64,000 nucleotides of DNA from positions 372,001 through 436,000 of the forward strand of contig JAHBTO010000003.1 of the NCBI GenBank assembly GCA_019638525.1. Direction: 5' to 3'. This DNA comes from Ferruginibacter sp. GTDB taxonomy: Bacteria; Bacteroidota; Bacteroidia; Chitinophagales; Chitinophagaceae. Positions 18,161 to 28,350 of this stretch are shown here, in pieces (position 1 is the stretch's first letter; every line of letters starts with the position of its first letter). The notes beneath the pieces were generated by a model. It was not told the DNA's origin and searched no databases. It was given only the letters and a program-made list of their open reading frames with translations. Both the position numbers and the translations under genes were made by a program.

Positions 18161-20569
18161 ATGTTACAATACACAAGAAAATTTTATTCCCGTTTTAAAA
18201 AAGAAATTTGTGTTTTCATAACATTCTATTTGTTTGTGTTGAATGCAGTTGCACAAAATCCAATTAAAGACCCTAATAATCCTGATGTACCCATCTTACC
18301 AACTCAAATATCTCCCGGCCAGTTTTATGATATTTTAAAAGATAAAAACACGGATAAAAAGAAAACAGGCGATGACAATAATTTTTCTCTTAAAGACAAA
18401 ATTGAAAAAGACAGCCTGGTAAAAGAAATTACACCGCAATCAATAAACCCTACCGAAGATACTTATGGTATGAGCCTTTTCAGGTCGGGTGTGGTAGCAT
18501 CTATTACAGAACTATCCACACCGCCATTAGATTACCCGATTGGTGTGTACGATCAAATCATTGTTTCGCTTTGGAATGGCGCCGAAGCCACATTGGATTA
18601 TACTGTAGCCAGGGATGGGTCAATTTTTCCGGCAAGTATTGGTAAAATATATTTACAGGGCCTCACTTTTGAACAGGTGCGTTCATTGCTTACACAACGT
18701 TTTAAATCTTTTGTGCCTCCATCCACAAACATTTCAGTTTCTATTGGCCAGCCACGTACTATATCTGTAAATGTAGCAGGTGAAGTAAGAAAGCAGGGAC
18801 CTGTTACTGTATCTGCCTTTACCAATGCCTTTAATGTAATTGCTTTGGCAGGCGGCCCTACCAATCTTGCTAATTTGCGTAACATACAAATAAAGCGTAA
18901 CGGCAGGGTGATAGATGAACTGGATGTATATAAATATCTTACCACTGGCGATTTTGGTAAACATATCTATCTCGAAAATAATGATTTTGTTATCTTATCG
19001 CCTGTTGCAAAAAGAGTGAAGGCCGAAGGTAAATTTAAGCGCCCCATGTATTACCAGCTAAAAAATAATGAAGGAATGAAAGCTTTATTACAATATTCAG
19101 GCGGGTTAGAGAGGGATGCATTTTCGAGTGGTGTAAAAGTTTACCGCACCGAACTGGAGAAACAAGTAATTGAAGATGTTAATGCAACCGCCATCATTAA
19201 CCCAACACACGATCCCAGGTTTGTTAATACAGATTTTCCGTTGGTGGATGGAGATATAGTAAGAGTAATTGCCGTAAACCCCGGCCTGGTAAATAAGATT
19301 GAGATGAAAGGCGAAATATCATATCCCGGCCAGTACGAAGCAAGAAAAGGCGATAAACTTTTTGATTTGATAAACAGGGCGGGAGGTATAACCCGTAACA
19401 CTTATTTGCCAAGAGCATATATTTTTAGAGGCGGCGGCGATAGTACCAATATTAAAGCCAGCAAAGTAGAAGTAAACTTAACAGATATTACTACTAATGA
19501 TACAGCCAGTAAGTACAATGTAGAATTATATGCCAACGACCAGGTATTGCTTTTTAATTCAAATCAATTTGCCGATAAACAATATGTAGAAATTTTTGGC
19601 GAAGTAAGGCAGCAAGGTAAAGTTAATAAATACGGTGGAATGACGTTGCAAGACCTTTTATACCTTTCTGGCGGATTAAAACAATCTGCAGAGTATGGCC
19701 GTATAGAAATATCGAGTGTGGTTGATATTGATTCGGCCAAAGGTATGCAAATGCCTACCCGTACAATTGTGAAAACGATAAAGATAGCGCCAACATTAGA
19801 GCTTGACAGTGTTTCGGCGGGTATATTATTAAAACCTTTTGACCAGGTTTATGTACGTAAAAACCCAACTTTTGAATTGCAGCAGTTGATTACTTTAAAT
19901 GGCCTTGTTCAGTATGAAGGCCCTTATCCAAGGCTTAGCAAATCCGAAAGATTATCTTCATATATACAAAGAGCCGGGGGCCTTAAAGAAAATGCAGATT
20001 TAAGCGGCGCCATACTGTATCGCCGAAAAACACAATTTTTCAGTGAAAACATTACTAAAAAAGTTGCTTCATCTGTTGATTCATTGGGAAATTTAAATTT
20101 AGACTCTGCTAAATCATCAATAGCCGAAGCCATTACAGAACCCATTAGTATTGATTTATACAAGGCATTAAAATATAAAAATTCTAAGTATGATATAATA
20201 TTGCAGGAAGGCGATGTTGTATTTATTCCGGAAGTAAATCCATTTGTAAGTGTAAAAGGTGTGGTACAATCGCCTCTTAAATTAACTTTTGATAAAGAGC
20301 ATACTAATGTTGGTTATTATATAGATAAAGCAGGTGGTTATGGTATTAAGCCATGGCGAAACAGGGTTTATGTAACTTATGCTAATGGCAAAAGCCGAAG
20401 AACAAAGAACCTGTTTTTTATACATTTTTATCCAAAGGTAAAAGCAGGCTCTACTATTACTGTGCCTTTAAGGCCTAAAGGTTCGGAAGTTACCGACTCG
20501 TTGGTACAAGTGGTGATATCAACCATACCGGTTGTACTGGCAGCAGTTCTTATAAAAGCTTTTAATTAA
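18161..20569 (+). CDS. Wza-like polysaccharide export protein with SLBB domains
   Basis: An 802-residue outer-membrane or periplasmic exporter. The ATG at 18161 gives a signal peptide ending near NAVAQ; an upstream ATG at 18080 would overlap the previous gene and displace it. A Poly_export domain (about 125-215: YDQIIVSLWNGAE, DGSIFPASIGKIYLQG) is followed by several SLBB-type repeats (VNVAGEVRKQGPVTV, MKGEISYPGQYEA, IFGEVRQQGKVN, LNGLVQYEGPYP, VKGVVQSP). A hydrophobic C-terminal helix comes last. Such proteins form the outer-membrane channel for capsule or exopolysaccharide together with a Wzz/Wzc partner, which is the next gene, 19 bases downstream. Confidence 0.9.
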   Translation: MLQYTRKFYSRFKKEICVFITFYLFVLNAVAQNPIKDPNNPDVPILPTQISPGQFYDILKDKNTDKKKTGDDNNFSLKDKIEKDSLVKEITPQSINPTEDTYGMSLFRSGVVASITELSTPPLDYPIGVYDQIIVSLWNGAEATLDYTVARDGSIFPASIGKIYLQGLTFEQVRSLLTQRFKSFVPPSTNISVSIGQPRTISVNVAGEVRKQGPVTVSAFTNAFNVIALAGGPTNLANLRNIQIKRNGRVIDELDVYKYLTTGDFGKHIYLENNDFVILSPVAKRVKAEGKFKRPMYYQLKNNEGMKALLQYSGGLERDAFSSGVKVYRTELEKQVIEDVNATAIINPTHDPRFVNTDFPLVDGDIVRVIAVNPGLVNKIEMKGEISYPGQYEARKGDKLFDLINRAGGITRNTYLPRAYIFRGGGDSTNIKASKVEVNLTDITTNDTASKYNVELYANDQVLLFNSNQFADKQYVEIFGEVRQQGKVNKYGGMTLQDLLYLSGGLKQSAEYGRIEISSVVDIDSAKGMQMPTRTIVKTIKIAPTLELDSVSAGILLKPFDQVYVRKNPTFELQQLITLNGLVQYEGPYPRLSKSERLSSYIQRAGGLKENADLSGAILYRRKTQFFSENITKKVASSVDSLGNLNLDSAKSSIAEAITEPISIDLYKALKYKNSKYDIILQEGDVVFIPEVNPFVSVKGVVQSPLKLTFDKEHTNVGYYIDKAGGYGIKPWRNRVYVTYANGKSRRTKNLFFIHFYPKVKAGSTITVPLRPKGSEVTDSLVQVVISTIPVVLAAVLIKAFN

Positions 20570-20588
20570 ACGAGCCTAATTTTTTTGT

Positions 20589-21641
20589 ATGAACAATTTA
20601 GAACTTATAAAACTACTATTGCAACGTATTAAAAAATACAGTTGGTTAATAGCCGTTTTAGCATTGGTTTTTGGCGCTTTATTCTTTTATATGGCAAACC
20701 AAAGCCTGTTGTTATATACATCAAAGTCAACAGTGTTTCCATTAAACGGCACTCCCGAAACCAATCCCGGTTCTACCATCAGTAGTTTGTTAGGCCTGGG
20801 CGATGCTACCAAATCATTTACAGGCGATGCATCTATAAATATAGTAGAGCTTGCTACCAGCCGGCGTACCAGGGAAGCCGTGGCTATGGCTAGAATACCA
20901 TCAATGCAAAATAAAACCGTTTCAGATTTGATTATTGAAGAAAACAATAAACATACAGGTTTTATGCAAAATGAAAAAATAAACAGGCCCAAAGACAGCC
21001 TGGCAAAAATAAATATTGCCAGCAACCTGCTTCAACTTTCATTTGTAGCCAAGATAAATAAGAACGGGATACTTGAATTATATTTTACAAACAGTAATCC
21101 CGAGTTGGTGAGGGAAATAAGTTATATATACATTGATAAGATTTCGGAATTTTATATTGACCTAAAAAAGAAAAAAGCACAAATTGATTATGAGTTTGCC
21201 ATTAAGAAGGTTGACTCGCTGCAAAATGTATTGAACCAACTTGATAAACGTGCTATTAAACTGGACGAAAGCACTTTCTTTACCAATGAGGGCCTGCAGC
21301 GTTACAGCCTGCCAAAGGCAAACCTGGCACAGGATAAAGCTACTGTGCAATCGCAATACTATTATGCTGTTAATAACAGAGAATCTGCTGCATACCGTTT
21401 ACAAAAAGAAACACCATTGATAGAACCGCTTGATAAACCTGAGCCACCCTTTGATAAAACAAAAAAATCAAGAATTATATACAGTATTCTTGGTTTGATG
21501 CTGGGCTCTATTATTGCCTTGCTTATTATTAGTTGGAAAGTGATTAATAAATACCTTGCAGATGAACTGAACAAGGCTATTGAAAAAGCTTCAAAACCTA
21601 AATCAACAACGGCTGTACAGCAAGCAGGGCCGGTAAAATAA
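20589..21641 (+). CDS. Wzz-like chain-length / co-polymerase protein
   Basis: A 350-residue inner-membrane protein with two membrane helices (about 18-37 and 296-316) bracketing a periplasmic domain rich in coiled coil. This is the layout of Wzz/Wzc N-terminal domains that control polysaccharide chain length. The PxxPxxP-like motif before the second helix appears as EPLDKPEPPFDKTKK. No tyrosine kinase domain is attached; the C-terminus is a short cytosolic tail. It is translationally close to the Wza-like gene. No glycosyltransferases or polymerase lie next to the pair. Confidence 0.85.
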   Translation: MNNLELIKLLLQRIKKYSWLIAVLALVFGALFFYMANQSLLLYTSKSTVFPLNGTPETNPGSTISSLLGLGDATKSFTGDASINIVELATSRRTREAVAMARIPSMQNKTVSDLIIEENNKHTGFMQNEKINRPKDSLAKINIASNLLQLSFVAKINKNGILELYFTNSNPELVREISYIYIDKISEFYIDLKKKKAQIDYEFAIKKVDSLQNVLNQLDKRAIKLDESTFFTNEGLQRYSLPKANLAQDKATVQSQYYYAVNNRESAAYRLQKETPLIEPLDKPEPPFDKTKKSRIIYSILGLMLGSIIALLIISWKVINKYLADELNKAIEKASKPKSTTAVQQAGPVK

Positions 21642-21648
21642 TTTATTA

Positions 21649-21677
21649 AAAACGCTCCGGGTATTGGAGCGTTTTTA
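21649..21677. terminator. bidirectional terminator
   Basis: AAAAACGCTCC / GGAGCGTTTTT with a 7-nt loop separates the convergent Wzz-like and ABC permease genes. A- and T-runs on both sides allow it to work on either strand. Confidence 0.85.
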
Positions 21678-21702
21678 ATTTGTAATAAATGTAGTAAACT
21701 GT

Positions 21703-22968
21703 TTATTTCCTAAGCGCCCATTTCAGCATCTCTTTCCAGGTGGGTTTTTTGCCATACATTAAAATACCGGTACGGTATATTTTGGCTGCCAGCCAGGTAG
21801 TGCATAAAAAACCAATCACCAGTAATGCCATCGATAAAATGAGTTGCCAAGCAGGAACGGTACCCGGTACACCAAACGGAAGCCGGGCCATCATTACAAT
21901 GGGTGAAGTAAATGGAATAATGCTGCCCCATACTGCGATAGGTCCGTTAGGGTCCCTGATAGCAACCGACATCATAAATATAGCGAAGATGATGAGTAAA
22001 GTGATTGGGAAACTTAATGATTGTGCTTCTCTTACATCTTCATTGATGGCACTGCCAATGGCTGCATATAATGAAGAATAAAAGAAAAACCCTCCCATGA
22101 AATAAAATGCAAAGCAACCCAGTATTAAGGGAAGATTTACACTGGCAAATGATTTTTGTATGCCAGCTACAATTGCGCTTGCCACAGCGCTTTCAGAACC
22201 CATCATTTTACCAACCGTATATACCAGGAAGATGCATGCAATCCAGATAAAAAATTGTGTAAGTGCCACTAAACTGATGCCAATAATTTTACCAAGCATT
22301 AGTTGAAATGGCTTTACCGATGATACAACAACCTCTGCAATACGATTTGTTTTTTCTTCCATCACACCCATCATCACCTGCGAGCCATAAATTAGCAAGA
22401 TGAAATAAATTAAAAATCCACATACATAGCCAATAGTTGAAGAAACGGCTGAATTTGCATTCTTGTTTTCCTGGTTTTCTTCTTTTATGCTTATGTTACT
22501 TGTATTAAGTACAGTTTTCTTTTCATTATCTATACCCAGTTTTTCATTCACCACTTCACTCCAAATAATATTAAGCTTGTTTTCAATCATACTTTCGGTG
22601 CCGGCGCCATGTGTTTTATCTGTAATAAATTTTATATTTTTTCTTCCTGTTTGCCAGTCAATGGGTGGTATAATGATGTAGCCATCATACCCGGCTTTTC
22701 TAAAATGGCTTTTTATAGATGTGTCTTTTACAGGGGTAAATAATATTGTACTGTCGTTAGCATTTATTTTTGCTAAAAGGCTATCGCCAAAATAGCCCGA
22801 ACTGTCAACGATGGCAATATTCATTTTTTGAACCGAACTGCTTAAATAACCCGTACCAAAAATGAGGGCCATATACAAAGCAGGGAATAAGATGGTGGTA
22901 AATACAAATGATTTCTTTTTTACCCTGGTTAAATATTCTCTTTTTAATATCAATAATATCTTGTTCAT
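21703..22968 (-). CDS. ABC-2 type permease, NatB-like
   Basis: A 421-residue membrane subunit of an ABC exporter. It has one N-terminal helix (about 21-43), a periplasmic domain of about 130 residues with extracytoplasmic loops, then five to six helices in the C-terminal half. The layout matches NatB/YhaP-type ABC-2 permeases of the Na+ or drug export class. The ATPase gene lies immediately upstream on the same strand, 23 bases away, so the two form an operon. The transported substrate is not evident. Confidence 0.88.
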   Translation of the reverse strand: MNKILLILKREYLTRVKKKSFVFTTILFPALYMALIFGTGYLSSSVQKMNIAIVDSSGYFGDSLLAKINANDSTILFTPVKDTSIKSHFRKAGYDGYIIIPPIDWQTGRKNIKFITDKTHGAGTESMIENKLNIIWSEVVNEKLGIDNEKKTVLNTSNISIKEENQENKNANSAVSSTIGYVCGFLIYFILLIYGSQVMMGVMEEKTNRIAEVVVSSVKPFQLMLGKIIGISLVALTQFFIWIACIFLVYTVGKMMGSESAVASAIVAGIQKSFASVNLPLILGCFAFYFMGGFFFYSSLYAAIGSAINEDVREAQSLSFPITLLIIFAIFMMSVAIRDPNGPIAVWGSIIPFTSPIVMMARLPFGVPGTVPAWQLILSMALLVIGFLCTTWLAAKIYRTGILMYGKKPTWKEMLKWALRK

Positions 22969-22991
22969 GATAAATTAATTGTTTTAAAATT

Positions 22992-23921
22992 TCAGTTTAC
23001 GTTTTGAAACTGCCTGGCAGTTGCTGTTCCTTCTACCAGCTTTATAAAAATTTCATTTAATGATGGCAACACTTCATTAAATGAATGAATAGCAGCTTTT
23101 TCATTTATAAAATACTGCAGTATATCATTGGGGCTGCTGTTTGCTTTTAATTTTAAAAGCAACTTTCCCTGTTTTTCATTCACCACATCAAATAAATTTG
23201 AATTTCCCTGTGCAGGCAGGTTATCAGCCGTAAGGCTATAGATATTTTCTTTATAACTGTTTTTTATTTCGGCAATCTTACCGTCTAAAATATTTTTTCC
23301 TTTATTAACTAACACAATATGGTTGCATATTTCTTCAACCTGTTCCATACGGTGTGTGCTAAAGATGACTGTGCTGCCGTTTTTAGCCAGGCTAAAAATT
23401 TCATCTTTTATTAAATTGGCATTAACGGGGTCAAGCCCGCTAAATGGTTCATCTAATATGATTAGTTTTGGGTTATGCAGTACAGTAGTTACAAACTGCA
23501 GTTTTTGGCTCATACCTTTACTAAGGTCTTCCACTTTTTTGTTCCACCAGCTTTCCATTTCCAGCTTTTGAAACCATGTTTTTATTTTAGCATTGGCATC
23601 GGCCTTGCTTAATCCTTTTAAGCGTGCCAGGTAAACAGCCTGCTCACCAATTTTCATTTTTTTATACAAGCCTCGTTCTTCGGGCATGTATCCAATATTT
23701 GCTACATCTTTTTCCGGGTTAAATTTTTTCCCATTAAAAATAATTTCGCCGCTATCCTGGTAAAATATACCCGTTATCATTCGAAGCAATGTTGTTTTGC
23801 CTGCTCCATTAGGGCCAAGCAACCCAAAAATGCCTCCTTCTTCAATATTCATGCTAATACCGTCAACTGCTTTTTGGGTAGCAAAATATTTTTTAAGGTT
23901 ATGTACTTCTAAAACATTCAT
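22992..23921 (-). CDS. ABC transporter ATP-binding protein, NatA-like
   Basis: A 309-residue ATPase with Walker A GPNGAGKTT (about 36-44), the signature LSKGMSQ, Walker B LIILDEPFSG, and a C-terminal extension of about 90 residues typical of NatA/CcmA-like exporters. It powers the permease encoded next to it. The start at 23921 (MNVLEVHNLKKYF) is standard for the family. Substrate unknown. Confidence 0.92.
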   Translation of the reverse strand: MNVLEVHNLKKYFATQKAVDGISMNIEEGGIFGLLGPNGAGKTTLLRMITGIFYQDSGEIIFNGKKFNPEKDVANIGYMPEERGLYKKMKIGEQAVYLARLKGLSKADANAKIKTWFQKLEMESWWNKKVEDLSKGMSQKLQFVTTVLHNPKLIILDEPFSGLDPVNANLIKDEIFSLAKNGSTVIFSTHRMEQVEEICNHIVLVNKGKNILDGKIAEIKNSYKENIYSLTADNLPAQGNSNLFDVVNEKQGKLLLKLKANSSPNDILQYFINEKAAIHSFNEVLPSLNEIFIKLVEGTATARQFQNVN

Positions 23922-23996
23922 TGTATATATTTTTTCGCTTCAAATGTACGTATCCAAAACTTATTATAGGTTGTGTATTTATAAACGGTAAACTAT

Positions 23997-25610
23997 TTAT
24001 AATAGAATATTTGCTAATTGGCGGGCAATTTTTTCTCCATCCATAGCTGCACTTACTATACCACCTGCAAAGCCTGCGCCTTCGCCGCAGGGGTATAAAT
24101 TTTTTAATTGGGGATGCGATAAACTATCCATATTGCGTGGAATACGAACCGGCGATGAGGTGCGGCTTTCTGTAGCTACAATTACGGCATCATTTGTATA
24201 ATATCCTTTAAGTTTTTTTCCAAATTGTAAAAAAGCATTTGCTAATGATTGATGAATGAAATCCGGTAAAACTTTTTGTAATGTGGCGCTTTGTAAACCC
24301 GGCAGGTACGAATTAGAAGGCAAAGTGGCTGATAGTTTATTACTGCAAAAATCGGCCATGCGTTGTGCCGGGGCCACAAACTTACCACCGCCAGCAGTAA
24401 AACATTGTTGCTCCACCAACTGTTGAAGATGCATCAGCAATAAAGGGTTGCCTGCATCAGATAATTTTTTGCCTGCCTTTTTTAATTCATTGGCAGCATC
24501 TGCTTTTGTTACCTGCACTACAATACCGCTGTTGGCATAGGGGTTGTTTCTTTTTGATGGGCTCCAACCATTTACCACAATCTCACCGGCTGCAGTAGCA
24601 GCGGGTGCAATAATACCACCCGGGCACATACAAAATGAAAATACACCCCGTCCATTTACCTGTTGCACCAGGCTGTATGATGCAGGAGGTAAAAACTCAC
24701 TTCGTGTTGTTGTATTTAAATTGGTTGTTGCATCAGGGCTGCCATATTGTATTTTGTCAATAAGGGCTTGAGGATGTTCAATACGAACACCTAGTGCAAA
24801 TTCTTTTGCTTCAATATGAATTTGTTTTTTATGCAGCAGTTCAAAAATATCCCTTGCACTATGGCCGGTAGCCAGCATAAATGCATCGGCTTCAAATTTG
24901 TTTCCATCAGCAGTTGTAACAGATTGTATTTGTTGATCTCTAATGCTAAAGTCAACTACTTTTTTATCAAATAAAAATTCGCCGCCACAATCAATAACCT
25001 GCTTGCGTATAGCAGTTATTATATGCGGTAATTTATTGGTGCCAATATGTGGATGACTTTGATACAAAATCTTTTCATCGGCTCCAAAATTTACAAACAG
25101 GTTCAAAATCCTGTCTATATCACCACGTTTTGAGCTACGGGTATATAATTTTCCATCGCTGTAAGTACCTGCGCCACCTTCGCCAAAGCAATAATTACTT
25201 TCGGGGTTAATGATACCTATTTTATTAAGTAATGCCAGGTCTCGCCGGCGGGTACGTACATCTTTTCCTCTTTCCAGGATGATGGGTTTAATACCCTTTT
25301 CAAGCAGGTGCAGGGCGGCAAATAATCCTGCCGGGCCGGCGCCAATTATTATTACTTTTTTGTTTGCATTTTTTACGTCTTTAAAATAAAATGACTGTAT
25401 TTTTCTTTGAAAAAATGGTTCGTTTATAAAAGCATTTAGGGTAAGATTTACCCAAATTGTTTTGGAACGGGCATCAATAGATTGTTTGATGATATGATAA
25501 CCGGTAACAGAGGCGTTTTTAAGGCCTGTAGTTTTTGAAATAAGATTTTTTACAGCTAAATCATCGGCTGCTTCTGATGGCAGAAGTTTTAGGGAAATCT
25601 TTTGTTGCAT
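23997..25610 (-). CDS. FAD-dependent oxidoreductase (COG2509-like)
   Basis: A 537-residue flavoprotein. After an N-terminal domain of about 90 residues comes the FAD-binding GAGPAGLFAALHLLEKG (about 92-108). It is followed by the FGEGGAGTYSDGKLYTR motif typical of the uncharacterised COG2509 dehydrogenases, ATGHSARDIF, and a C-terminal GEGAGFAGGIVSAAMDG that closes the FAD site. The CMCPGG motif is also conserved in the family. The reaction catalysed by this group is unknown. It is probably a single-gene unit. Confidence 0.87.
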   Translation of the reverse strand: MQQKISLKLLPSEAADDLAVKNLISKTTGLKNASVTGYHIIKQSIDARSKTIWVNLTLNAFINEPFFQRKIQSFYFKDVKNANKKVIIIGAGPAGLFAALHLLEKGIKPIILERGKDVRTRRRDLALLNKIGIINPESNYCFGEGGAGTYSDGKLYTRSSKRGDIDRILNLFVNFGADEKILYQSHPHIGTNKLPHIITAIRKQVIDCGGEFLFDKKVVDFSIRDQQIQSVTTADGNKFEADAFMLATGHSARDIFELLHKKQIHIEAKEFALGVRIEHPQALIDKIQYGSPDATTNLNTTTRSEFLPPASYSLVQQVNGRGVFSFCMCPGGIIAPAATAAGEIVVNGWSPSKRNNPYANSGIVVQVTKADAANELKKAGKKLSDAGNPLLLMHLQQLVEQQCFTAGGGKFVAPAQRMADFCSNKLSATLPSNSYLPGLQSATLQKVLPDFIHQSLANAFLQFGKKLKGYYTNDAVIVATESRTSSPVRIPRNMDSLSHPQLKNLYPCGEGAGFAGGIVSAAMDGEKIARQLANILL

Positions 25611-25691
25611 TGCGTTTGGTTTTTATCCAAAAAGCGTAATCTATTTTTTAAAAATTATACCCTTTTTTATATGCTGCTTGTATTAGCATTT

Positions 25692-26078
25692 TTAAAAGGG
25701 TAAGTCGTCAACAGCATCGGGTGGTGTTGACGAAAATGTATCCAGGGGTTCAAGATATTCATTGTCAGTTTTAGGGGTACCGGGCTGTAAAATCTGTTCA
25801 ATACGCCATGCATCCAGGTTGGTAATATAATTTACTTTGCCGTCTTTTTCCCATTTACTTCCTTTTATATTAAAGTACACTTTTATTTCATCGCCAATAT
25901 TAACCCGGTCTATAATAGTTGTTTTATCTTGTACGCATTGAAACTTAACATAGTTAGTTATAGTACGGCCATTAATATCTTCAGTTTTTTCAACTGCAAA
26001 TTCCCTTGTTTTAAAAGTTTCGGTACGTTGTACGGTATCATATTTGGCAACTAATTTGCCTGTAAGTTCATAACTCAT
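25692..26078 (-). CDS. DUF3127 protein with SSB-like C-terminal tip
   Basis: A 128-residue protein. Residues 1-100 match DUF3127, a Bacteroidota family predicted to have an OB-like beta fold (ELTGKLVAKYDTVQ, FKTREFAVE, DEIKVYFNIKGSKW, YITNLDAWRIE). A flexible acidic tail ends in VDDLPF. This closely resembles the DDxPF tip by which SSB recruits RecQ, RecO, PriA and other repair proteins. It lies divergent from dnaA. A single-strand binding or repair role is an inference from the fold and tail; no experiment is known to me. Confidence 0.8.
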   Translation of the reverse strand: MSYELTGKLVAKYDTVQRTETFKTREFAVEKTEDINGRTITNYVKFQCVQDKTTIIDRVNIGDEIKVYFNIKGSKWEKDGKVNYITNLDAWRIEQILQPGTPKTDNEYLEPLDTFSSTPPDAVDDLPF

Positions 26079-26608
26079 ATAAGTAATTTAGTATTCAAAA
26101 GTAAACCTAATTTTTATCAAAATAATTTTTTTAAAACCTTTCTTTCTTTAAGATAAAAAGGGCTATCTTACTCTTTGTTCATTTACATAAAAGCTGCTTA
26201 AAACAAAACACGGTAAACAGGGTGAGATTTATATAAGAAATTTGGTTAAATATTTAAAGTTTTAAAAAATTTTTTTACTGTACATGGGGTAGTTTTTGGA
26301 GAAGAAATAAAAAAATAGCTATAAACAAATTCTTGTAATATACCTGTAAATCAGCTATATTGTACTGTGTATAATTTTTTTTTGAGCGGTAAATAATGAA
26401 GTGATTTTTGGGAAGAAGGATAGCTAAAATTGCATACTGTTGTTGATTGGGAAAAAACAAGTGAATAAAAAATTTTTTTTTCAACATTTTATTCGATATT
26501 CGCTGTCCTGCGAAGATTTTTTATGAATAAATTTTGTTTGTAAAAAATTAAACCGGCAACCAAAGAAGATACAATTCATAACTCGATATATAAATTGCTA
26601 AGGAACTA
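26079..26608. other. 530-base AT-rich gap upstream of dnaA
   Basis: This region is very AT-rich and holds no convincing gene. It must contain the divergent promoters for the DUF3127 gene and dnaA. Only one sequence matches the DnaA box consensus TTATNCACA (next entry), too few to call an origin. A 70-residue reverse open frame at 26275-26487 has low-complexity content and I treat it as chance. Confidence 0.5.
26366..26374 (-). promoter_or_regulatory. single DnaA-box match
   Basis: TGTGTATAA is the reverse complement of TTATACACA, a perfect match to TTATNCACA, 235 bases before the dnaA start. One site suits autoregulation of dnaA better than an origin. Confidence 0.3.
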
Positions 26609-28042
26609 ATGGAGAAAGCTTTTGAAAAAGTATGGACTAACTGTTTAGAGATTATAAAAGACATTGTAGAATGGCAGCATTTTAAAACATGGTTCGAGCC
26701 AATAAAACCGGTGGCATTAAAAGAAAAAATTTTAACCATCCAGGTTCCCAGTCAATTTTTTTATGAGTACCTTGAAGAGCATTATGTATCACTGCTTGCA
26801 AAAACATTAAAGAGAGAACTTGGTAAAGAGGCAAGGCTTGAATACAGGATAATGGTTGACAGCGGTAACAGTAAAAACAAACCTCAAACGGTTGATATGC
26901 CGGGGCAGGGTTACAAATCTTACTCAAATAATGAAATGGATTTTCCACTTGTTATAAATAATCCTGTTAAGAACCCATTTGTAATTCCCGGGCTCAAAAA
27001 AATGCAGATTGATCCGCAATTGAACCAGGCATATACTTTTGATGCATTTGTAGAAGGTGATTGTAACAGGGTGGCACGCCGTGCCGGAAAAACAGTAGCC
27101 GAAAAACCCGGCACCACATCATTTAATCCATTGGTGATATATAGTAGTGTGGGTTTGGGTAAAACACACCTGGCACAGGCCATAGGCAACGAAGTTAAAC
27201 GGCTTCACCCCAATAAAGTGGTATTATATGTTAGTTCCGAAAAATTCATCAACCAGTTTATTGACCATGGCCGTAACGGCGCTATCAATGATTTTATACA
27301 TTTTTACCAGTTGATAGATGTGTTAATAATTGATGACGTACAGTTTTTTAACCGTGCCGAAAAATCGCAGGATGCATTTTTCTCTATTTTTAATCACCTG
27401 CACCAAAGTGGTAAACAACTGATATTAACCAGTGATAAAGCGCCTAAAGACCTGGAAGGTGTACAGGAACGATTGCTAAGCCGTTTTCGTTGGGGTTTAA
27501 GCGCCGATTTACAGGTACCCGATTACGAAACAAAGATTGAGATACTTAAGTTAAAGATGAAGAACGATGGTTTGGAAATGCCACAGGAAGTAGTGAAATA
27601 TATTGCTTATAATATGAATAGCAATGTTCGTGAACTGGAAGGAGCTTTAATATCATTGTTGGCACAATCTTCGCTTAATAAAAGAGAAATTGATTTAGAA
27701 TTGACAAAAAAAGTACTTCGCAATTTTGTAAAATCCTCCAGTAAGGAAATTACCATCGATACCATTCAAAAAATGGTATGTGAGTACTTTGATGTGCCAT
27801 ACGATAAACTGCTTCAAAAAACCCGTAAAAGAGAAATTGTACAGGCAAGGCAAATTACCATGTACCTGGCAAAAGCATTTACAAAAAATTCGCTAAAAAC
27901 TATTGGAGAGCATTTTGGCGGCAGAGACCATACTACTGTAATACACAGTTGCCAAACCGTAAAAGACCTGATGGATACAGATAGTTTATTTAAAGAAAGC
28001 GTTTTGGAACTACAGCAAAAAGTACATTTGGCAGCTATGTAA
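26609..28042 (+). CDS. dnaA: chromosomal replication initiator DnaA
   Basis: The 477-residue initiator that binds and melts the origin and regulates transcription. Domain I (about 1-90) is the DnaB-interaction domain; domain II is a short linker with Pro/Gly. The AAA+ domain III has Walker A GLGKTHLAQA near 180 and Walker B LIIDDVQFF near 240. Domain IV is the helix-turn-helix DNA binder with the signature GGRDHTTVIHSC near 437. The ATG at 26609 is preceded by AAGGA, a plausible ribosome binding site. It is not followed by dnaN or recF, as is common in this phylum. Confidence 0.97.
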   Translation: MEKAFEKVWTNCLEIIKDIVEWQHFKTWFEPIKPVALKEKILTIQVPSQFFYEYLEEHYVSLLAKTLKRELGKEARLEYRIMVDSGNSKNKPQTVDMPGQGYKSYSNNEMDFPLVINNPVKNPFVIPGLKKMQIDPQLNQAYTFDAFVEGDCNRVARRAGKTVAEKPGTTSFNPLVIYSSVGLGKTHLAQAIGNEVKRLHPNKVVLYVSSEKFINQFIDHGRNGAINDFIHFYQLIDVLIIDDVQFFNRAEKSQDAFFSIFNHLHQSGKQLILTSDKAPKDLEGVQERLLSRFRWGLSADLQVPDYETKIEILKLKMKNDGLEMPQEVVKYIAYNMNSNVRELEGALISLLAQSSLNKREIDLELTKKVLRNFVKSSSKEITIDTIQKMVCEYFDVPYDKLLQKTRKREIVQARQITMYLAKAFTKNSLKTIGEHFGGRDHTTVIHSCQTVKDLMDTDSLFKESVLELQQKVHLAAM

Positions 28043-28167
28043 AAATTTTAACCAGGCACTTATATTTGATCCGGATTCTTAAAGAATTTGGATTTTTTTT
28101 TAAAAAAACTACCTGCATTGGATATTGTTAAATAGTTAAATAAAATATGCCTGTTTTTACCATTTAG

Positions 28168-28200
28168 TTTTGGGTTATAACAGTATGAATTGTATTTTTG
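28168..28200 (+). promoter_or_regulatory. Bacteroidota-type promoter for the tRNA genes
   Basis: TTTG at 28169-28172 and TATTTTTG at 28193-28200 (consensus TAnnTTTG), with a 20-base spacer, sit 28 bases before the tRNA-Ser gene. This is the best promoter match in the window. Confidence 0.65.
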
Positions 28201-28228
28201 CCACCCCTTACAAAATAAGGGAAGATTA

Positions 28229-28318
<90 letters not shown>

Positions 28319-28350
28319 AGAAAAAAAATTAAAATCGGTAACCAATAGTT

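Noticed and set aside
26079..26608. Replication origin upstream of dnaA
   Set aside because: AT-rich, but only one DnaA-box match was found; a cluster is needed. A GC-skew plot of the full chromosome would decide.
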